Below, piece after piece: positions 1-6,856 of a stretch of DNA of 33,982 bases. The position numbers were made by a program, and so were the translations under genes. Positions within the stretch are counted from its first letter, which is position 1; every line of letters begins with the position of its first letter. Source of the DNA: Pelobacter sp. (GTDB lineage Bacteria; Desulfobacterota; Desulfuromonadia; Geobacterales; Pseudopelobacteraceae); the NCBI GenBank assembly GCA_030824515.1, contig JAVBXN010000031.1, forward strand, positions 1 through 33,982. Direction: 5' to 3'. A model generated the notes under the pieces. The model worked only from the letters and a program-made list of their open reading frames with translations, searched no databases and was not told the origin of the DNA.

Positions 1-145
1 TCATGAACAAGTATATGACTCCCGAAACCAGCCAGAGCCGCTGCCAGGGTTTGAACCGGCGCTTTTGACGTTCTGAAGCTCTCCATGTTCCAGAAGAGGA
101 TTTATTGAGGGATACTTCGGTTGGGGACTTACTCTTTGGGCACAT
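1..145 (-). CDS. Partial hypothetical membrane protein (N-terminus only)
   Basis: An open frame on the minus strand runs off the left edge of the window. From the ATG at 145 it encodes about 48 residues: a polar, serine-rich start (MCPKSKSPTEVSLNKSSSG), a basic stretch (RQKRRFKPWQRL), and then the beginning of a hydrophobic segment (LWLVSGVIYLFM). A basic cluster followed by a hydrophobic helix is typical of an N-in membrane protein. No Shine-Dalgarno sequence precedes this ATG, and the frame stays open further upstream with a GTG at 223, so the start is uncertain. The gene lies downstream of tRNA-Arg and its terminator, so it needs its own promoter. I do not recognise the family. Confidence 0.38.
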   Translation of the reverse strand, partial: MCPKSKSPTEVSLNKSSSGTWRASERQKRRFKPWQRLWLVSGVIYLFM

Positions 146-258
146 GCGGGTATTATGGTATTTCAGAGATCGTAAGTGCAAGTGCAAATATGCCCTACTG
201 TTCCGGGTTATCTTTTGAGTCACCCGCGCTGGTTGGAGCAATACGTTTCTCTGCGGAG

Positions 259-297
259 AAAAAAAAATCCGACAACTGATAATACAGTTATCGGATT
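259..297 (-). terminator. Intrinsic terminator of tRNA-Arg
   Basis: Read on the minus strand, a hairpin (266-272 pairs with 291-297, and 274-278 with 285-289, six-base loop) is followed by a run of nine U residues (267-259). It starts 10 bases past the tRNA 3' end and is a textbook rho-independent terminator. Confidence 0.85.
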
Positions 298-307
298 CAA
301 TGAAGTT

Positions 308-384
308 TGGCGCGCTTGGAGAGATTCGAACTCCCGACCTACGGATTCGTAGTCCGTTGCTCTATCCAGCTGAGCTACAAGCGC
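308..384 (-). tRNA. tRNA-Arg (anticodon ACG)
   Basis: A complete 77-nt cloverleaf reads on the minus strand. The acceptor stem pairs 384-378 with 318-312, the discriminator base is G, and CCA is encoded at 310-308. The D arm contains AGCTCAGCTGGATAGAG, the anticodon loop is CTACGAA (anticodon ACG, wobble A normally deaminated to inosine by TadA), and the T arm contains GTTCGAATC. The gene is monocistronic, with a promoter at 397-425 and a terminator at 259-297. tRNA-Arg genes are common integration targets, but no integrase or duplicated tRNA end is visible here. Confidence 0.97.
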
Positions 385-396
385 TTGGGAAAAAAG

Positions 397-425
397 TTTA
401 TAACCTACTGTTCGCAATATATCAA
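397..425 (-). promoter_or_regulatory. Sigma-70 promoter of tRNA-Arg
   Basis: On the minus strand TTGATA (425-420) and TATAAA (402-397) are separated by exactly 17 bases. The expected transcription start lies a few bases before the tRNA 5' end at 384, as usual for a stable RNA gene. Confidence 0.75.
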
Positions 426-550
426 CCGTTTTTTTGCATCAATTGCAGTTTTTACGCTGCAAGGTTAATTATAACTACCCAAACCCATCATTTTCCGCTA
501 GTATTTTAAAATTGTGACATTTTGATTTTATAATCGAAGGCCAGTGGTCC

Positions 551-862
551 ATGGATTATTTCATAGTTGAGGTGAGCGAGGCTGAAGTAAAGCGCGAACG
601 GGACAAATCGCGCGATCTTCGCAGGAGCCGCTGGTGGCAAAACCGGCTGGCACTGGGCATTTGCCACTATTGCAATCAGAAGTTCAGCTCTGAAGAGCTG
701 ACAATGGACCACCTCGTGCCCATATCGAGGGGCGGCAAGGCCTCCCGCAACAACGTGGTTCCGGCCTGCAAGGAATGCAACAGCCGCAAGAAATACCTGC
801 TTCCGATTGAGTGGGAGGAGTTTATCAAACAGCAACAGGATTCGGAGTCGGTAAGTGAGTGA
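551..862 (+). CDS. HNH endonuclease family protein
   Basis: A 103-residue protein with a compact zinc-stabilised HNH nuclease fold. A first cysteine pair CHYC (38-41) is followed by the DHLVP core (53-57; His54 is the predicted general base), the RGGKASRNNV segment with the conserved Asn, and a second pair CKEC (73-76) followed by NSRKK. This spacing matches small stand-alone HNH proteins that are often vertically inherited in environmental bacteria; their substrates are mostly unknown. AAGG at 537-540 precedes the ATG by 10 bases. The last 8 bases overlap the HAD gene, indicating translational coupling. Nothing phage-like or restriction-modification-like lies beside it. The nuclease fold is secure; the biological role is not known. 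Confidence 0.85.
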   Translation: MDYFIVEVSEAEVKRERDKSRDLRRSRWWQNRLALGICHYCNQKFSSEELTMDHLVPISRGGKASRNNVVPACKECNSRKKYLLPIEWEEFIKQQQDSESVSE

Positions 863-1496
863 ACTGAAAAGCCGCTACAAGGTCGTCATCTATGACTGTG
901 ACGGGGTGATTCTGGATTCAATCGAATCAAACTACATCTTTTACAACCTGGTCATGGAACATCTTGGCCGGACACAGCTTGACCGCGACGACCTGAAGGC
1001 CCGCCAGGTACTGCACACCTATTCGTTTAATGATGTTATGGAATATTTTTTCGCGGGGGATGTCTGCCATGAGGACGCGCTTGCATTTGCCAAAACGATT
1101 CACTACCAGGACCTGATGCCATTCATGCGGATGGAAGACGGTTTTATCGACACCCTCGACCGACTCAAGGGGCACACGTCACTGGCGGTCTGCACCAACC
1201 GGGCGACTTCGATGGATATGATCATCGAAGATTTCGGTCTTTCGGGATATTTCGATTGCGTCATGACCGCAGCGCAGGTTACCAGGCCAAAACCGCACCC
1301 GGAGCCGCTTTTAAAGGTATTGGACCACTTCGGAATAGAGTCGCGGGAAGCGCTCTTTATCGGCGACGGCGAAGTTGACATGCAGTCGGCAAAAGCAGCC
1401 GGCGTCCCCTTCATCTCCTACAAGTCCCACCTGCCGGCCCTGGCCCGCATCGAACACCATGCCGAGATTGTCCGGCATGTGTTCTCACCGCAGTAA
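855..1496 (+). CDS. HAD-superfamily hydrolase (phosphoglycolate phosphatase-like)
   Basis: A 213-residue haloacid-dehalogenase-type phosphatase. Motif I is YDCDGVILDS (nucleophile Asp14, acid/base Asp16), motif II is the TNR region near 113, motif III is the Lys of RPKPHPEPLL, and motif IV is FIGDGEVDMQSAKAAG. The alpha-helical cap inserted after motif I and the overall length match the Gph/PGMB subfamily, which hydrolyses small phosphate esters such as 2-phosphoglycolate. The exact substrate cannot be read from sequence. It starts inside the end of the HNH gene (8-base overlap), so the two are probably co-translated, and a strong terminator follows at 1499-1536. Confidence 0.85.
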   Translation: MSELKSRYKVVIYDCDGVILDSIESNYIFYNLVMEHLGRTQLDRDDLKARQVLHTYSFNDVMEYFFAGDVCHEDALAFAKTIHYQDLMPFMRMEDGFIDTLDRLKGHTSLAVCTNRATSMDMIIEDFGLSGYFDCVMTAAQVTRPKPHPEPLLKVLDHFGIESREALFIGDGEVDMQSAKAAGVPFISYKSHLPALARIEHHAEIVRHVFSPQ

Positions 1497-1498
1497 TC

Positions 1499-1536
1499 AA
1501 AAAAGCTCCGTGACCTTCATGATCGCGGAGCTTTTT
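1499..1536. terminator. Bidirectional intrinsic terminator
   Basis: A stem (AAAAGCTCCG pairing with CGGAGCTTTT) lies between convergent genes. It has a U run on both strands, so it can end both the HNH-HAD transcript and the dus-ntrBC-isochorismatase transcript. Confidence 0.85.
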
Positions 1537-1554
1537 ATGGCATAAGCCTTTAAA

Positions 1555-2121
1555 TCACCTTACCAGCCTGGACAGCTTTTTAAATTCCTCGGTTCCGGCC
1601 ACCTTTAGCAGCTGGAACATTGCCGACTCAGTACAGGTCGGCACTGCGCCGGTCAGGGTCATCGCCTCGATAGCGGTCTGCCAGTTATGCTTGCTGCGGC
1701 TCATCACCGCATCCTTGACGATATGCACCTCAAAACCGGCATCGCGCAGCTCTATCACGGTCTGAAGAACGCACACATGGGTTTCCATGCCGGTGATGAT
1801 GACCTGGGTGCGGCCGGTCGCCTTGAGCTTTTCGACAAATTCCGGACTCCCGCAACAGCTGAACGCCATCTTCTCGTAACAACTTGCCATGGCAGCCTTC
1901 TCTTTCAACTCCGGCAGGGTTGCGCCCAGTCCCTTGACGTACTGTTCCGTGATCAGCACCGGCACATTCAGTTCCGCCGCACTCTCCAGCAGAATGCCGA
2001 TGTTCCTGGTAAGCTTGCGCAGCACCTTTTCATCCATCGCGACGCACAGTTTCTCCTGCACATCTATCACCACCAGTACAGCCTTGTCCCGCTCCAGAAA
2101 GAATCTGTCCTTTACCGACAT
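1555..2121 (-). CDS. Isochorismatase-family cysteine hydrolase
   Basis: A 188-residue alpha/beta cysteine hydrolase. The triad of this family is visible: Asp in VVIDVQEKL near the N-terminus, Lys in CYEKMAFSC, and the nucleophilic Cys in ITGMETHVCVLQTV, preceded by the usual cis-peptide region. Members hydrolyse isochorismate, nicotinamide, N-carbamoyl compounds or unknown amides; this one resembles the YcaC-like, substrate-unassigned group. The ATG at 2121 is chosen over one 21 bases upstream because AAAGGAGA (2135-2128) sits at ideal distance from it. The upstream ATG overlaps the ntrC stop. It is the last gene of the dusB-ntrB-ntrC run, 17 bases after ntrC, so co-transcription is likely, although a nitrogen-related substrate is only inference. 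Confidence 0.85.
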   Translation of the reverse strand: MSVKDRFFLERDKAVLVVIDVQEKLCVAMDEKVLRKLTRNIGILLESAAELNVPVLITEQYVKGLGATLPELKEKAAMASCYEKMAFSCCGSPEFVEKLKATGRTQVIITGMETHVCVLQTVIELRDAGFEVHIVKDAVMSRSKHNWQTAIEAMTLTGAVPTCTESAMFQLLKVAGTEEFKKLSRLVR

Positions 2122-2138
2122 ACCCCGTCTCCTTTCGT

Positions 2139-3581
2139 TCAATCCCGTTTAAGTTCGATACCCAGTTCTGTTATCTTCTTGCGCAGCGTGTTGCGGTTGA
2201 TGCCCAGTATATCCGCCGCCTTGACCTGGTTCCAGCGGGTTTTTTCAAGAATGAAGCGTATCAGCGGGCGCTCGACCTGCTCCAGCACCATGGCATGAAT
2301 GTCGCCTTTATCCAGTTTTTCAACTCCGACCATGCTGGAACGCAGCTTCATGTCAACCAGCGATTCGAGCGACTCTTCCTGTGATCCTTTTTGCGGCAGA
2401 TCAGAGACAGGAGTCAATCCTTCAAAATCATGGGGTGTCAACAGCGGGTCGTTGGAGAGGATCACAGCCCGCTTGATGGTGTTTTCAAGCTCACGCACAT
2501 TGCCGGGCCAGGAATAGGCCGACAGCAGCGCCACGGCATCATCTGTCAGGCGTTTTGAATGCACCGACATTTCGGCGCAGGAACGCTCCAGAAAATACTG
2601 CGCCAGATCCGGGATGTCGTCACGCCGCTCGCGTAACGGCACCAGTGTGATCGGCACCACATTCAGACGATAATAGAGATCCTCGCGGAATTCCTTCTGG
2701 CGCACCTTCTCCACCAGCGCCTGGTTGGTAGCGGCTACGATCCGCACATCCACCGCGATATTCTGGTTTCCGCCGATCCTGGTGACCTCCTGTTCCTGCA
2801 GCACCCGCAGGATCTTGGCCTGCAAATCCAGCGGCATGTCGCCGATCTCGTCCAGGAAAATTGTGCCGTGGTTGGCCTGCTCGAATTTCCCCTGTTTGCG
2901 TTCACCAGCTCCGGTATAAGCGCCTTTTTCGGACCCGAACAGTTCGCTTTCCAGCAGATCACGGGGAATGGCGGCACAGTTGATAGCCACGAACGGTTTC
3001 CCCAGGCGTCCGGAGTTGAAGTGCACCGCCCGCGCCACCAGCTCCTTGCCGGTGCCGGACTCCCCCTGGATCAGCACCGTGACATCGCTGCCGGCAACCT
3101 TGCCGATGGTCTTGTAGACCTCGCGCATGGCCGGAGAATTGCCGACGATGTTCTTTTCCACCTGGTAGCGTTCCTTGAGTTCCTGCTTCAGCGAAGAGAC
3201 CTGCCCGGCGATCTCGCGGGCCCGGGAGACCTTTTCGATGATCGCGTCGATCACATCCAGGTCAAAGGGCTTGGTGATATAGTCGTATGCCCCGCGCTTC
3301 ATCGCTTCGACCGCATTTTTCATGCTGGCTTCGGCGGTCATGATCACCACAAGCAGGTCGTTTTTCAACTCGCGAACCTTGTCCAGTAGATCAAGCCCGT
3401 TGATGCCCGGCATCTTGATATCAAGAATGGCCAGGTCATAGCAGTTATCCTTGATCAGCTCCAGGGCCTGACGGCCGTCGTGGGCCAGGTCCACGGTAAA
3501 GCCCTTGCGCTTGAGGGCTTTTGAAAGAACCCAGCGCATGCTTTCTTCATCATCGGCTACCAGAATTCGAGTTAGCGGCAT
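2139..3581 (-). CDS. ntrC: NtrC-family sigma-54 response regulator
   Basis: A 480-residue enhancer-binding protein with three domains. A receiver domain (1-120) has acidic residues Asp10/Asp11, phospho-acceptor Asp54 in AILDIKMPG and the Lys of ITKPFD. A central AAA+ domain (about 140-385) has Walker A GESGTGKE and Walker B GTIFLDEIGDM. A C-terminal Fis-type helix-turn-helix contains KAADILGINRNTLRKKI, as in NtrC. The sigma-54 contact loop reads GAYTGA, not the canonical GAFTGA; an aromatic residue is retained. GAGG precedes the ATG by about 6 bases. The partner kinase gene ntrB is directly upstream. Expected role: when phosphorylated under nitrogen limitation it activates sigma-54 promoters. 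The linkage to dusB and ntrB supports true NtrC over a generic paralogue. Confidence 0.92.
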   Translation of the reverse strand: MPLTRILVADDEESMRWVLSKALKRKGFTVDLAHDGRQALELIKDNCYDLAILDIKMPGINGLDLLDKVRELKNDLLVVIMTAEASMKNAVEAMKRGAYDYITKPFDLDVIDAIIEKVSRAREIAGQVSSLKQELKERYQVEKNIVGNSPAMREVYKTIGKVAGSDVTVLIQGESGTGKELVARAVHFNSGRLGKPFVAINCAAIPRDLLESELFGSEKGAYTGAGERKQGKFEQANHGTIFLDEIGDMPLDLQAKILRVLQEQEVTRIGGNQNIAVDVRIVAATNQALVEKVRQKEFREDLYYRLNVVPITLVPLRERRDDIPDLAQYFLERSCAEMSVHSKRLTDDAVALLSAYSWPGNVRELENTIKRAVILSNDPLLTPHDFEGLTPVSDLPQKGSQEESLESLVDMKLRSSMVGVEKLDKGDIHAMVLEQVERPLIRFILEKTRWNQVKAADILGINRNTLRKKITELGIELKRD

Positions 3582-3654
3582 AAAAACCTCAATTGTTATT
3601 TATTGGTAAAATTATAATCGGCAATTGTCACGGTTTCAGTTGTCCGGCAGCGCA

Positions 3655-4767
3655 TTATTGCACCAGCGGCAGCAACACCGTAAATTTTGTTCCGTGTCCT
3701 GGGCTCGATTCGACCTTGATCATTCCGCGATGCTCCTGGACGATTTTATGGCAGATGGTCAGTCCCAGGCCGGTCCCGCCCGACTTGGTGCTAAAGAACG
3801 GGGTCCAGATGTTTTCCAGGTCCTGCTGCGGAATACCGGGGCCGTCATCGCCGACCTCGATCGCCACCATGCGCGAGCGCCGCTCATTCTGGGCCATGCG
3901 GTAATCCGAAAGCACCCTGCTGGATACCGTCAGACGGCCGTCTTCGCCCATTGCATCAATCGCGTTGCAAATCAGGTTCAGAAACAGCCGGGTCAGCATT
4001 TCCTCGTCGGCCATGATTTCCGGGATGCTGGGATCGAAATGCTTGATGAAAGCGATCTCGCGGCCGGCAGCGGCATGTTGCTGCAGCAGCAGGATATCGC
4101 CCAGGATCTTGTGCAGGTTCACCGGGGCCAGCCTGAGCCCTCGCGGCGAAGCCAGTTCCAGCAGTTCGCGGATAATGTGGTCGATACGCTCGGTCTCACG
4201 GATCATCACCCGGGTGTACTCCAGCATCTCGCTCTCCGGGTCGAACTCCCGCTCCAGCAACTGGGCGGCGCCTTTGATGCCGCCCAGCGGGTTTTTAACC
4301 TCGTGGGCCAGTCCGGCCGCCAGCGTACCCAGGGTCGAAAGCCGGTCCGACTGCCGTACCGCCGCCTCCAGTTCACGGATATAGGTGATGTCTTTCAATG
4401 TGAGGATGGCGCCGATGTTTTCGCCACTTTCCATGACCAGGGGGTAGCAGGTAACTGCAACCGGTATGATCCTTCCGGTTGAACGGACAACTACATTTTC
4501 GTGGTCGGAAATGGTAATGCCGGTCCGAATGGTCTTTGAAACCATTTCCAACAGGGTTGTTTCCTGTGCGAACAGTTTTTCAAAGACTGCGCCTTGGGCC
4601 TGTCTTTTTGAAAAACCGGTGATCTCCTCGGCGGCCGGATTGCACAGGGTTATCAGACCGCTGCTGGCCACGACGATAACCCCGTCCCCCACGCTGTCGA
4701 TGACAGTGGCGTAATAATCGTCGCGCTGTTTCTGCATTTTTTCCGTAGCGGGATTAATCGGCAACAT
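3655..4767 (-). CDS. ntrB: NtrB-type nitrogen-sensing histidine kinase
   Basis: A 370-residue cytosolic kinase with no membrane segment. A PAS domain (about 20-130; GVIVVASSGLITLCNPAAEEITG) is followed by a HisKA domain carrying the NtrB-specific box HEVKNPLGGIKGAAQLL with phospho-acceptor His155. The HATPase domain has N box NLICNAIDAM, G1 DDGPGIP and G2 GGTGLGLTIC. NtrB controls the phosphorylation state of NtrC in response to PII proteins. The ATG at 4767 overlaps the dusB stop by 14 bases; a second in-frame Met ten codons on is a possible alternative, and neither has a strong Shine-Dalgarno. A 73-base gap separates it from ntrC. Same-strand order dusB-ntrB-ntrC indicates one operon. Confidence 0.92.
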   Translation of the reverse strand: MLPINPATEKMQKQRDDYYATVIDSVGDGVIVVASSGLITLCNPAAEEITGFSKRQAQGAVFEKLFAQETTLLEMVSKTIRTGITISDHENVVVRSTGRIIPVAVTCYPLVMESGENIGAILTLKDITYIRELEAAVRQSDRLSTLGTLAAGLAHEVKNPLGGIKGAAQLLEREFDPESEMLEYTRVMIRETERIDHIIRELLELASPRGLRLAPVNLHKILGDILLLQQHAAAGREIAFIKHFDPSIPEIMADEEMLTRLFLNLICNAIDAMGEDGRLTVSSRVLSDYRMAQNERRSRMVAIEVGDDGPGIPQQDLENIWTPFFSTKSGGTGLGLTICHKIVQEHRGMIKVESSPGHGTKFTVLLPLVQ

Positions 4768-5746
4768 GGTCTGGCGCGCCGGATACGGCGCGAATCCTTT
4801 CTGTCAATTGCACTATGTCGGCCGCCGTATGGGCCGAATTGGCCGCCCGGCGGATTTCGGAGGCCCCGGAAAAGCCCTTGGCGTACCACCCGATGTGTTT
4901 CTTCATCTCCCGCACCGCCACCGCCTCGCCGCACTCCCCGGTAAACAGTTGCAGATGCCGGAGGATAGTATCGGCCCGTTCCGATACCCTGACCGCGTTG
5001 AAATGCCCTCGTTCGGCCAGTTCGAGCGTTTGCCGGAATATCCAGGGATTGCCCAGGGCGCCCCTGGCGATCATGATACCGTCACAGCCGGTTTCCCGAA
5101 GCATCCGCAGACAGTCGGGCGCGGTAAACAGATCGCCGCTGCCCAGGACCGGAATCGACAGACCGGCTTTCATGGCCCGGATATGGTTCCAGTCAGCCTG
5201 GCCGGAAAACATCTGGCTGCGGCTGCGCGGGTGCAGGGTAACGGCATCGCACCCTTCGGCTTCCGCAATCCTTGCCACCTCCAGGTAAACATCATCGCCG
5301 CAATGCCATCCGGAGCGTATTTTGACCGTCAGCGGAAGAGCGGTTGCCTTACGCACAGCGCGGATAATGGCAGCAATCTTGGCGGTGTCCTGCAAAAGTG
5401 CACTGCCGGCGCCGGTGCCGACCACCTTGCGTACCGGACAGCCCATGTTTATGTCCAGCAGGTCTCCATAACCTGAGACCATTTTGGCAGCTTCGGCAAG
5501 ATCTGAGGGTGAATCACCAAACAGCTGGATGCCGAGGGGACGGTCCTCCGCGCAGCTTTTAAGGAGGGCCAGCGTCTTTATGCCTTCACGCACCAGGCCA
5601 TTCACACTGACCATTTCGGTAAAGGCCAGAGCAGCTCCTTCGCCACGGCAGAGCAGGCGGAACGGAAGATTTGTAATTCCAGCCAGGGGGGCAAGCACGA
5701 CGTTGTGCGCCAGAACAAGGCTACCAATTGTTAATGAATTTAACAT
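4754..5746 (-). CDS. dusB: tRNA-dihydrouridine synthase (DusB/NifR3)
   Basis: A 330-residue FMN-dependent TIM-barrel enzyme that reduces uridine in the tRNA D-loop. It shows the N-terminal VLAPLAGITNLPFR motif, the catalytic Cys103 in DINMGCPVRKV, and the phosphate-binding end of the barrel in DGIMIARGALGNPWIF. The ATG at 5746 is preferred over an upstream TTG because the protein then starts (MLNSLTIG) as usual for the family. The position immediately before ntrBC is the classic nifR3-ntrB-ntrC arrangement known from alphaproteobacteria, from which the old name nifR3 derives. It overlaps the start of ntrB by 14 bases. Confidence 0.93.
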   Translation of the reverse strand: MLNSLTIGSLVLAHNVVLAPLAGITNLPFRLLCRGEGAALAFTEMVSVNGLVREGIKTLALLKSCAEDRPLGIQLFGDSPSDLAEAAKMVSGYGDLLDINMGCPVRKVVGTGAGSALLQDTAKIAAIIRAVRKATALPLTVKIRSGWHCGDDVYLEVARIAEAEGCDAVTLHPRSRSQMFSGQADWNHIRAMKAGLSIPVLGSGDLFTAPDCLRMLRETGCDGIMIARGALGNPWIFRQTLELAERGHFNAVRVSERADTILRHLQLFTGECGEAVAVREMKKHIGWYAKGFSGASEIRRAANSAHTAADIVQLTERIRAVSGAPDHVAD

Positions 5747-5792
5747 GATACACACTGACAACAACAACCGGAAGGAGAGAACCTGAACCTGA

Positions 5793-5813
5793 TATGCCTA
5801 TTTTTTGGGCATA
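5793..5813. promoter_or_regulatory. Inverted repeat, possible NtrC operator
   Basis: TATGCC (5793-5798) and GGCATA (5808-5813) form a perfect 6-base inverted repeat with a 9-base centre. It overlaps the -10 element of the predicted dusB-ntrBC promoter and fits the GC-N11-GC core spacing of NtrC sites, though it lacks the full TGCAC halves. It could instead form a weak hairpin. Function is inferred. Confidence 0.4.
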
Positions 5814-5838
5814 GTAACACAGCCGCAATAAATGGCAA
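5811..5838 (-). promoter_or_regulatory. Candidate sigma-70 promoter for dusB-ntrBC
   Basis: On the minus strand TTGCCA (5838-5833), a 16-base spacer and TACTAT (5816-5811) lie about 65 bases upstream of the dusB ATG. The match is reasonable but not perfect. Confidence 0.45.
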
Positions 5839-5858
5839 GGTCAAAATGGAGATTTTTA

Positions 5859-5887
5859 TTGCCAATACTGAAAAATCCGTTTTTAAT
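5859..5887 (+). promoter_or_regulatory. Candidate sigma-70 promoter for tatA/B
   Basis: TTGCCA (5859-5864), a 17-base spacer and TTTAAT (5882-5887). This predicts a leader of about 30 bases before the ATG at 5925, which carries its own AGGAGA site. Confidence 0.55.
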
Positions 5888-5924
5888 AGCAAATCAATCC
5901 AAAAACATGAACAGGAGAAACCAG

Positions 5925-6212
5925 ATGTTTGGAATCGGCATGCCGGAAATGATTATAATACTCGTGATCGCCCTGATCGTAATCGGGCCGCACAAACTGC
6001 CGGAACTGGCCAAATCGCTGGGCAAGGGACTTGCCGAGTTCAAGAAGGCCTCGGAAGATTTTCAGAAAAATGTGCAGGAGGAGGCCGTTAAAAGCGAAGA
6101 AGTAAAAACGGAAGCTCCGCCACTGGCTCAACCCGCCCAGGCAGAAAATGTTGACACCCAAAAAACGTCGGAAGCCCAGCCGGCATCTAAGAATGACGCT
6201 CCCAAAGCCTGA
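5925..6212 (+). CDS. Twin-arginine translocase TatA/TatB-family subunit
   Basis: A 95-residue protein with the Tat-A/B layout: a short periplasmic start (MFGIGMPE), one transmembrane helix (about 8-22; [13 protein letters not shown]), the hinge GPHKLPEL, an amphipathic helix ([13 protein letters not shown]), and a charged, low-complexity cytoplasmic tail. A Glu at position 8 and the GPxxLPE hinge are TatB-like, but deltaproteobacterial TatA proteins often look the same, so I leave the symbol blank. The start is fixed by AGGAGA at 5913-5918; earlier in-frame Met codons have no such site. No tatC is adjacent. It would take part in export of folded, usually cofactor-bearing proteins across the inner membrane. 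A terminator follows at 6244-6277. Confidence 0.88.
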   Translation: MFGIGMPEMIIILVIALIVIGPHKLPELAKSLGKGLAEFKKASEDFQKNVQEEAVKSEEVKTEAPPLAQPAQAENVDTQKTSEAQPASKNDAPKA

Positions 6213-6243
6213 CGCTCCCGATTGTTTTTCATAAAGCAGACAC

Positions 6244-6277
6244 AAAAAGAGAGCCGGGGTTACCCGGCTCTCTTTTT
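6244..6277. terminator. Bidirectional intrinsic terminator
   Basis: A perfect 15-base stem (AAAAAGAGAGCCGGG and its complement) with a GTTA loop lies between the convergent tatA/B and hsp20 genes. U runs are present on both strands. Confidence 0.92.
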
Positions 6278-6300
6278 GTCGTGCTCGGCTAAAGCAGCCT

Positions 6301-6747
6301 TTATTTGACCTTGATATTGATCTGTTTCGGTTTGGTTTCCTCTTTCTTGGGCAGTGTTATGGTCAGCACGCCCCTCTCGCAATTAGCCTCGACTTTTTCC
6401 TGGTTGATGGTTGCGGGCAACGTGAAACTGCGCTGGAAGGTTCCAAAATAACGTTCAATACGGTGATAATTCTCTTTTTTCACCTCGTCTTCATGCTTGC
6501 GCTCTCCCCGGAGAATCAGGGTATTATCCTCGATACGGACGTCTATATCCTTCTGGTCCACATCCGGCAGTTCAGCCTTGATCACGATCGAGTCCCCGGT
6601 CTCGTAGATATCAACCGCCGGCTGCCAGATTCCCTCCTTGATATCCTCTCCCGGAAGATCGTGATTCCATGAAAGATTAAGGAGCCGGTTCATCTGGTCC
6701 TGCATCGAACGCAGTTCCCTTAACGGATTGTACTTGACAAGTGCCAT
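6301..6747 (-). CDS. Small heat-shock protein, Hsp20/alpha-crystallin family
   Basis: A 148-residue ATP-independent holdase chaperone. A short N-terminal arm (MALVKYNPLRELRSMQDQM) is followed by the alpha-crystallin domain (about 42-135), with PAVDIYETGDSIVIKAELPDV at its start and the typical strand GVLTITLPKKEE near the end. A short C-terminal extension contains QINIKVK, where an I-x-I motif would dock into neighbouring subunits. AAAAAGGAGG lies at good distance before the ATG. The gene is flanked by a strong terminator and its own promoter, so it appears monocistronic. It would bind unfolding cytosolic proteins under heat or oxidative stress. Confidence 0.95.
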   Translation of the reverse strand: MALVKYNPLRELRSMQDQMNRLLNLSWNHDLPGEDIKEGIWQPAVDIYETGDSIVIKAELPDVDQKDIDVRIEDNTLILRGERKHEDEVKKENYHRIERYFGTFQRSFTLPATINQEKVEANCERGVLTITLPKKEETKPKQINIKVK

Positions 6748-6796
6748 CGCTTTATCCTCCTTTTTAGTTGGTTAGCTGGAGACATTCCCTTATTAA

Positions 6797-6824
6797 ATTA
6801 TAATAACTGATTCGAGCCTGTCAA
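6797..6824 (-). promoter_or_regulatory. Sigma-70-like promoter of hsp20
   Basis: On the minus strand a consensus TTGACA (6824-6819), a 16-base spacer and a consensus TATAAT (6802-6797) lie 50 bases upstream of the hsp20 start codon. I saw no sigma-32 or CIRCE (HrcA) element, which suggests substantial basal expression. Confidence 0.72.
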
Positions 6825-6856
6825 GGACTCCAGGCTGAACAGTTTCAGTTCCGTTA

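Noticed and set aside
308..384. Integration site of a mobile element at tRNA-Arg
   Set aside because: No integrase gene, no duplicated tRNA 3' end and no change of gene content typical of an island within the window.
220..417. Open frame across tRNA-Arg on the minus strand
   Set aside because: It is simply the tRNA gene translated (VAQLDRATDYESVG is a well-known spurious product of tRNA genes) together with its promoter and terminator.
512..534. Possible promoter TTGTGA...TATAAT before the HNH gene
   Set aside because: The spacer is only 11 bases, and a start after this TATAAT would leave the Shine-Dalgarno at 537-540 outside or at the edge of the transcript.
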